A stretch of DNA of 64,000 bases, from NCBI GenBank assembly GCA_023078685.1, contig JALGAS010000009.1:1-64000 (forward strand). Reading direction: 5' to 3'. The translations under genes and the position numbers were made by a program. This stretch comes from Neopestalotiopsis rosae (taxonomy: Eukaryota > Ascomycota > Sordariomycetes > Amphisphaeriales > Sporocadaceae). Each line of letters starts with the position of its first letter. The first letter of the stretch is position 1. Shown here in pieces: positions 61,853 to 64,000 of the stretch. The notes under the pieces are model-generated. The model searched no databases. It was not told the origin of the DNA and saw only the letters and a program-made list of their open reading frames with translations.

Positions 61853-64000
61853 CGCATCGTCCTTCCTTCGACTAAGTGAGCGAGCGAGCGAGTGAACATG
61901 CGCTACGCTACGGACCTGCCCTACCCATGTCTGCCGCTCTGCCTCCGCCAGCCTCTCGAATGTCCACTTGCCTGGGGCCGCCGAGCACGCAAATCAACCT
62001 CCCTGGGCGCATCTAGATTGACCAGCAAGCTAGGCTGTTGGTTTGCCTAGATCAGCAAAGTGGGTGTTTTTTTAACAGCCGACTCATTGTCTATTCCCCG
62101 TTTCAGGCGGATCGTCGCTTAGCGTTTGGTCAAACTTTGGTTACTCATGGTATGTATTATGAGAACTAGTAATTCTATCCCACTTTGTATTGGAACAGAC
62201 CTCAAAGAACTGATGACAGAAAGAGACGAACAATTCGTCTCTGCCAGCTATGGTTCGCTGAAGCAAATCTGCTTGCCCTCTGAGTCCAAGAATGGATCTT
62301 CCCATATTTCTCCAACAAACACCAATCCCATCTCCATTCTCGCAAGATCGTCACAACATGCAGAGTCAACCTCGAGCTTGCTGTTCACCATCGCCAGTTG
62401 CGTCGTTCGTATGCTCGATATCAAGCACTTCACTGATCTTGAACCGCGGGGTTGTTGCCATATATCTCCTTATTATTCTCATTCCTGTCCCTCCACAAGA
62501 TCGTTTTCCATGAGCCCATGCAGTCTCGAGTCTATCTGTATATCTTCCATTTTTACAAACAACGAGAACTTCAGTCCAAAAGCTTCTTGAATCCAAACCA
62601 GCTCAGGAACTGCTCGAGGTCAATACAACGCACACTCTGCCTGCGCTGCTACGTGGTCGGGATACACGAACTAGAGCCCGAACAGGCCTCAAGGTGACGT
62701 GCAGTAAAGCGGTCAAGCAAGTGATCTTGAATGTACCGAGCCCTACTGTGGTCCTCGTCCTCCATACCTATCAGACCTGCCTACCATGCTACATACATAG
62801 TACTCAGCTGGCCTGCTCTGTACTGCTGTTATGCCCTTTTCTGACGAACCAGCGAGGTTAGAAAAAGGAACTCGTCATGGGGAGACCCCCAAAGCTATGG
62901 GTACCAACGAACCAACTCAAAGCCCTAGTCATTTCTACATGGGTCTTCAGACGTTAGACAAGGGGTCCCCTGGAGTATCCTGTACCCCGTTCACCGTCCC
63001 AAGCCCATCTCAATGGCTTGCTTCTACGGCGTCTTCGACTGCTTCTCTGGAGCCGCCCCATATGTTCTTCATTACCATAAAAAGCTAGTTGGTGAGTGCA
63101 AGGTCTGATAAGGGAGATCCTTACCAGCCCTCCAGGAAGACTCTGTGACCACTGGTCAGTTCGGTATCCCAAAAACTAATAAGCCATACAACCCCCCCGG
63201 GAATCAACTTTCTCCAAAACAGGCTGTGATCACTTATACTGTTACGACAAATACCTCATCAACATAACCGGCCATTTCACCGAATAACGGTTTACTTTCT
63301 TATTCCGTTCTTGTTTTCCTCTTGATCGTCGCCTCTCAGCAACATCTTCACACAAAGACTTTGACTACCGAGTATAATAGACTGTCACTTTGCAGCTCAA
63401 ACTTTGGTCTACGGTGACACCATTGAGACGAGGTTAGTCACAAGGACTATTTTTCTCTCTCTTTTTCTCTTCATAGATAGATGAGTTGTACTTGGTAATT
63501 ACAAGCCGGGGTACATCTCGTAATCCTCTCCTGTTGGACAAGCCAGCGTCCGGGGGCCCTCCTTACACGCGTGCCAGCGATTCACGCCCATCCAGTACGC
63601 AAGGCTTGTCTTAAAGATTATGACTGGCCCACCACTCTGCACCTTACCTAGGATTTGCATTGCTGGCTTAGTCCCTGCTCGTACCTTGGGCGTCTCTGCT
63701 TCTTTTTGTACTTTGTAACGCTTCAGCCCGAGTTGCCGCTAAATCCTCCAAGCACCGGCAGACTGTTTCTGGCGTGGTGCCCGCTTCTCTTCCGTCTTCG
63801 AACAATATCTAGTTGGGCATCGCTACCTTGGTAGTCACCCATATGTTTATGGTAGATCCTCGTCACACCACAACATTCTTGGAACTGTTCTAGCAAAAGA
63901 AAGTCTTCCATTCGGCGACGGAGGACGACCACTCAACTTACACACTTCGATCCCATCGACACTATTGGTCTCAACACACCTTGTCAAGGCGGCTCGTTTT

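Larger units (their letters stand above)
54736..64000. other. Long region without a supported gene
   Basis: More than 9 kb with many short open frames but none with a recognisable domain, good codon structure and matching splice sites. The longest frame is minus 57199-57753 (184 codons) and lacks an ATG at its start. The sequence is rich in simple repeats and includes a strong imperfect palindrome (60467-60516). From about 61900 to the end there are pyrimidine-rich stretches followed by AG (for example TCTCTTCATAG near 63465-63477) and GT donors, compatible with a spliced 5' leader of a plus-strand gene beyond the window; this is inference only. Confidence 0.4.

Overview
The window is nuclear DNA of a filamentous ascomycete (Pezizomycotina). 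The best guess from gene content is Sordariomycetes, probably Hypocreales, but no marker here fixes the genus. The genes carry many short introns (about 50-110 nt) with GTRNGT donors, CTAAY-type branch points and YAG/AAG acceptors. The content is typical of such fungi: a NoxR regulator, a bifunctional THI20 thiamine enzyme, a HeLo-like/ankyrin protein of the fungal STAND type, and a Dal5-like MFS carrier. All gene models below were joined by eye from open frames and splice signals, and each spliced model was checked to keep frame. No expression data or database search was available.

Layout. 1-4668: no convincing gene. 4669-16849: housekeeping block with AAR2 (+), a multi-pass membrane protein (-), RPS16 (-), SNF8/VPS22 (+), an intron-containing tRNA-Ala(AGC) (+) and the DEAD-box helicase DBP2 (-). 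17993-23114: THI20 (-) and noxR (-). 23115-28996: about 5.9 kb without a recognisable gene and with possible decayed coding traces. 28997-35342: CCS1 copper chaperone (-), mitochondrial ribosomal protein uL13m (+), a HeLo-like/Cys-rich/ankyrin protein (+) and urate oxidase (-). 37828-49805: three large conserved genes, the TORC2 subunit AVO3/Ste16 (+), the 60S biogenesis factor RIX1 (-) and the PI4-kinase scaffold YPP1 (+). 51198-54735: an MFS transporter (+) and an SMP-30-type lactonase (-), convergent. 54736-64000: over 9 kb with no supported gene, holding simple repeats and a strong hairpin. Its right end could be the leader of a gene beyond the window.

The genes act mostly independently, as expected for a fungal chromosome arm: pre-mRNA splicing (AAR2), translation and ribosome assembly (RPS16, RIX1, uL13m, DBP2), endosomal sorting (SNF8), membrane signalling (AVO3, YPP1), oxidative stress and ROS signalling (CCS1, NoxR) and purine/nitrogen use (uricase, with GATA-type sites upstream). 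No biosynthetic cluster, CRISPR array or intact transposon was seen.

Points most worth a second look: an in-frame TAG followed by CAG TTG that separates two membrane-coding segments at 8643-8645; a uricase model that ends without a peroxisomal SKL-type signal; an upstream in-frame extension of CCS1 that looks like a mitochondrial intermembrane-space signal; the 474-nt internal intron of DBP2; and a six-copy 16-bp tandem repeat at 9491-9586.
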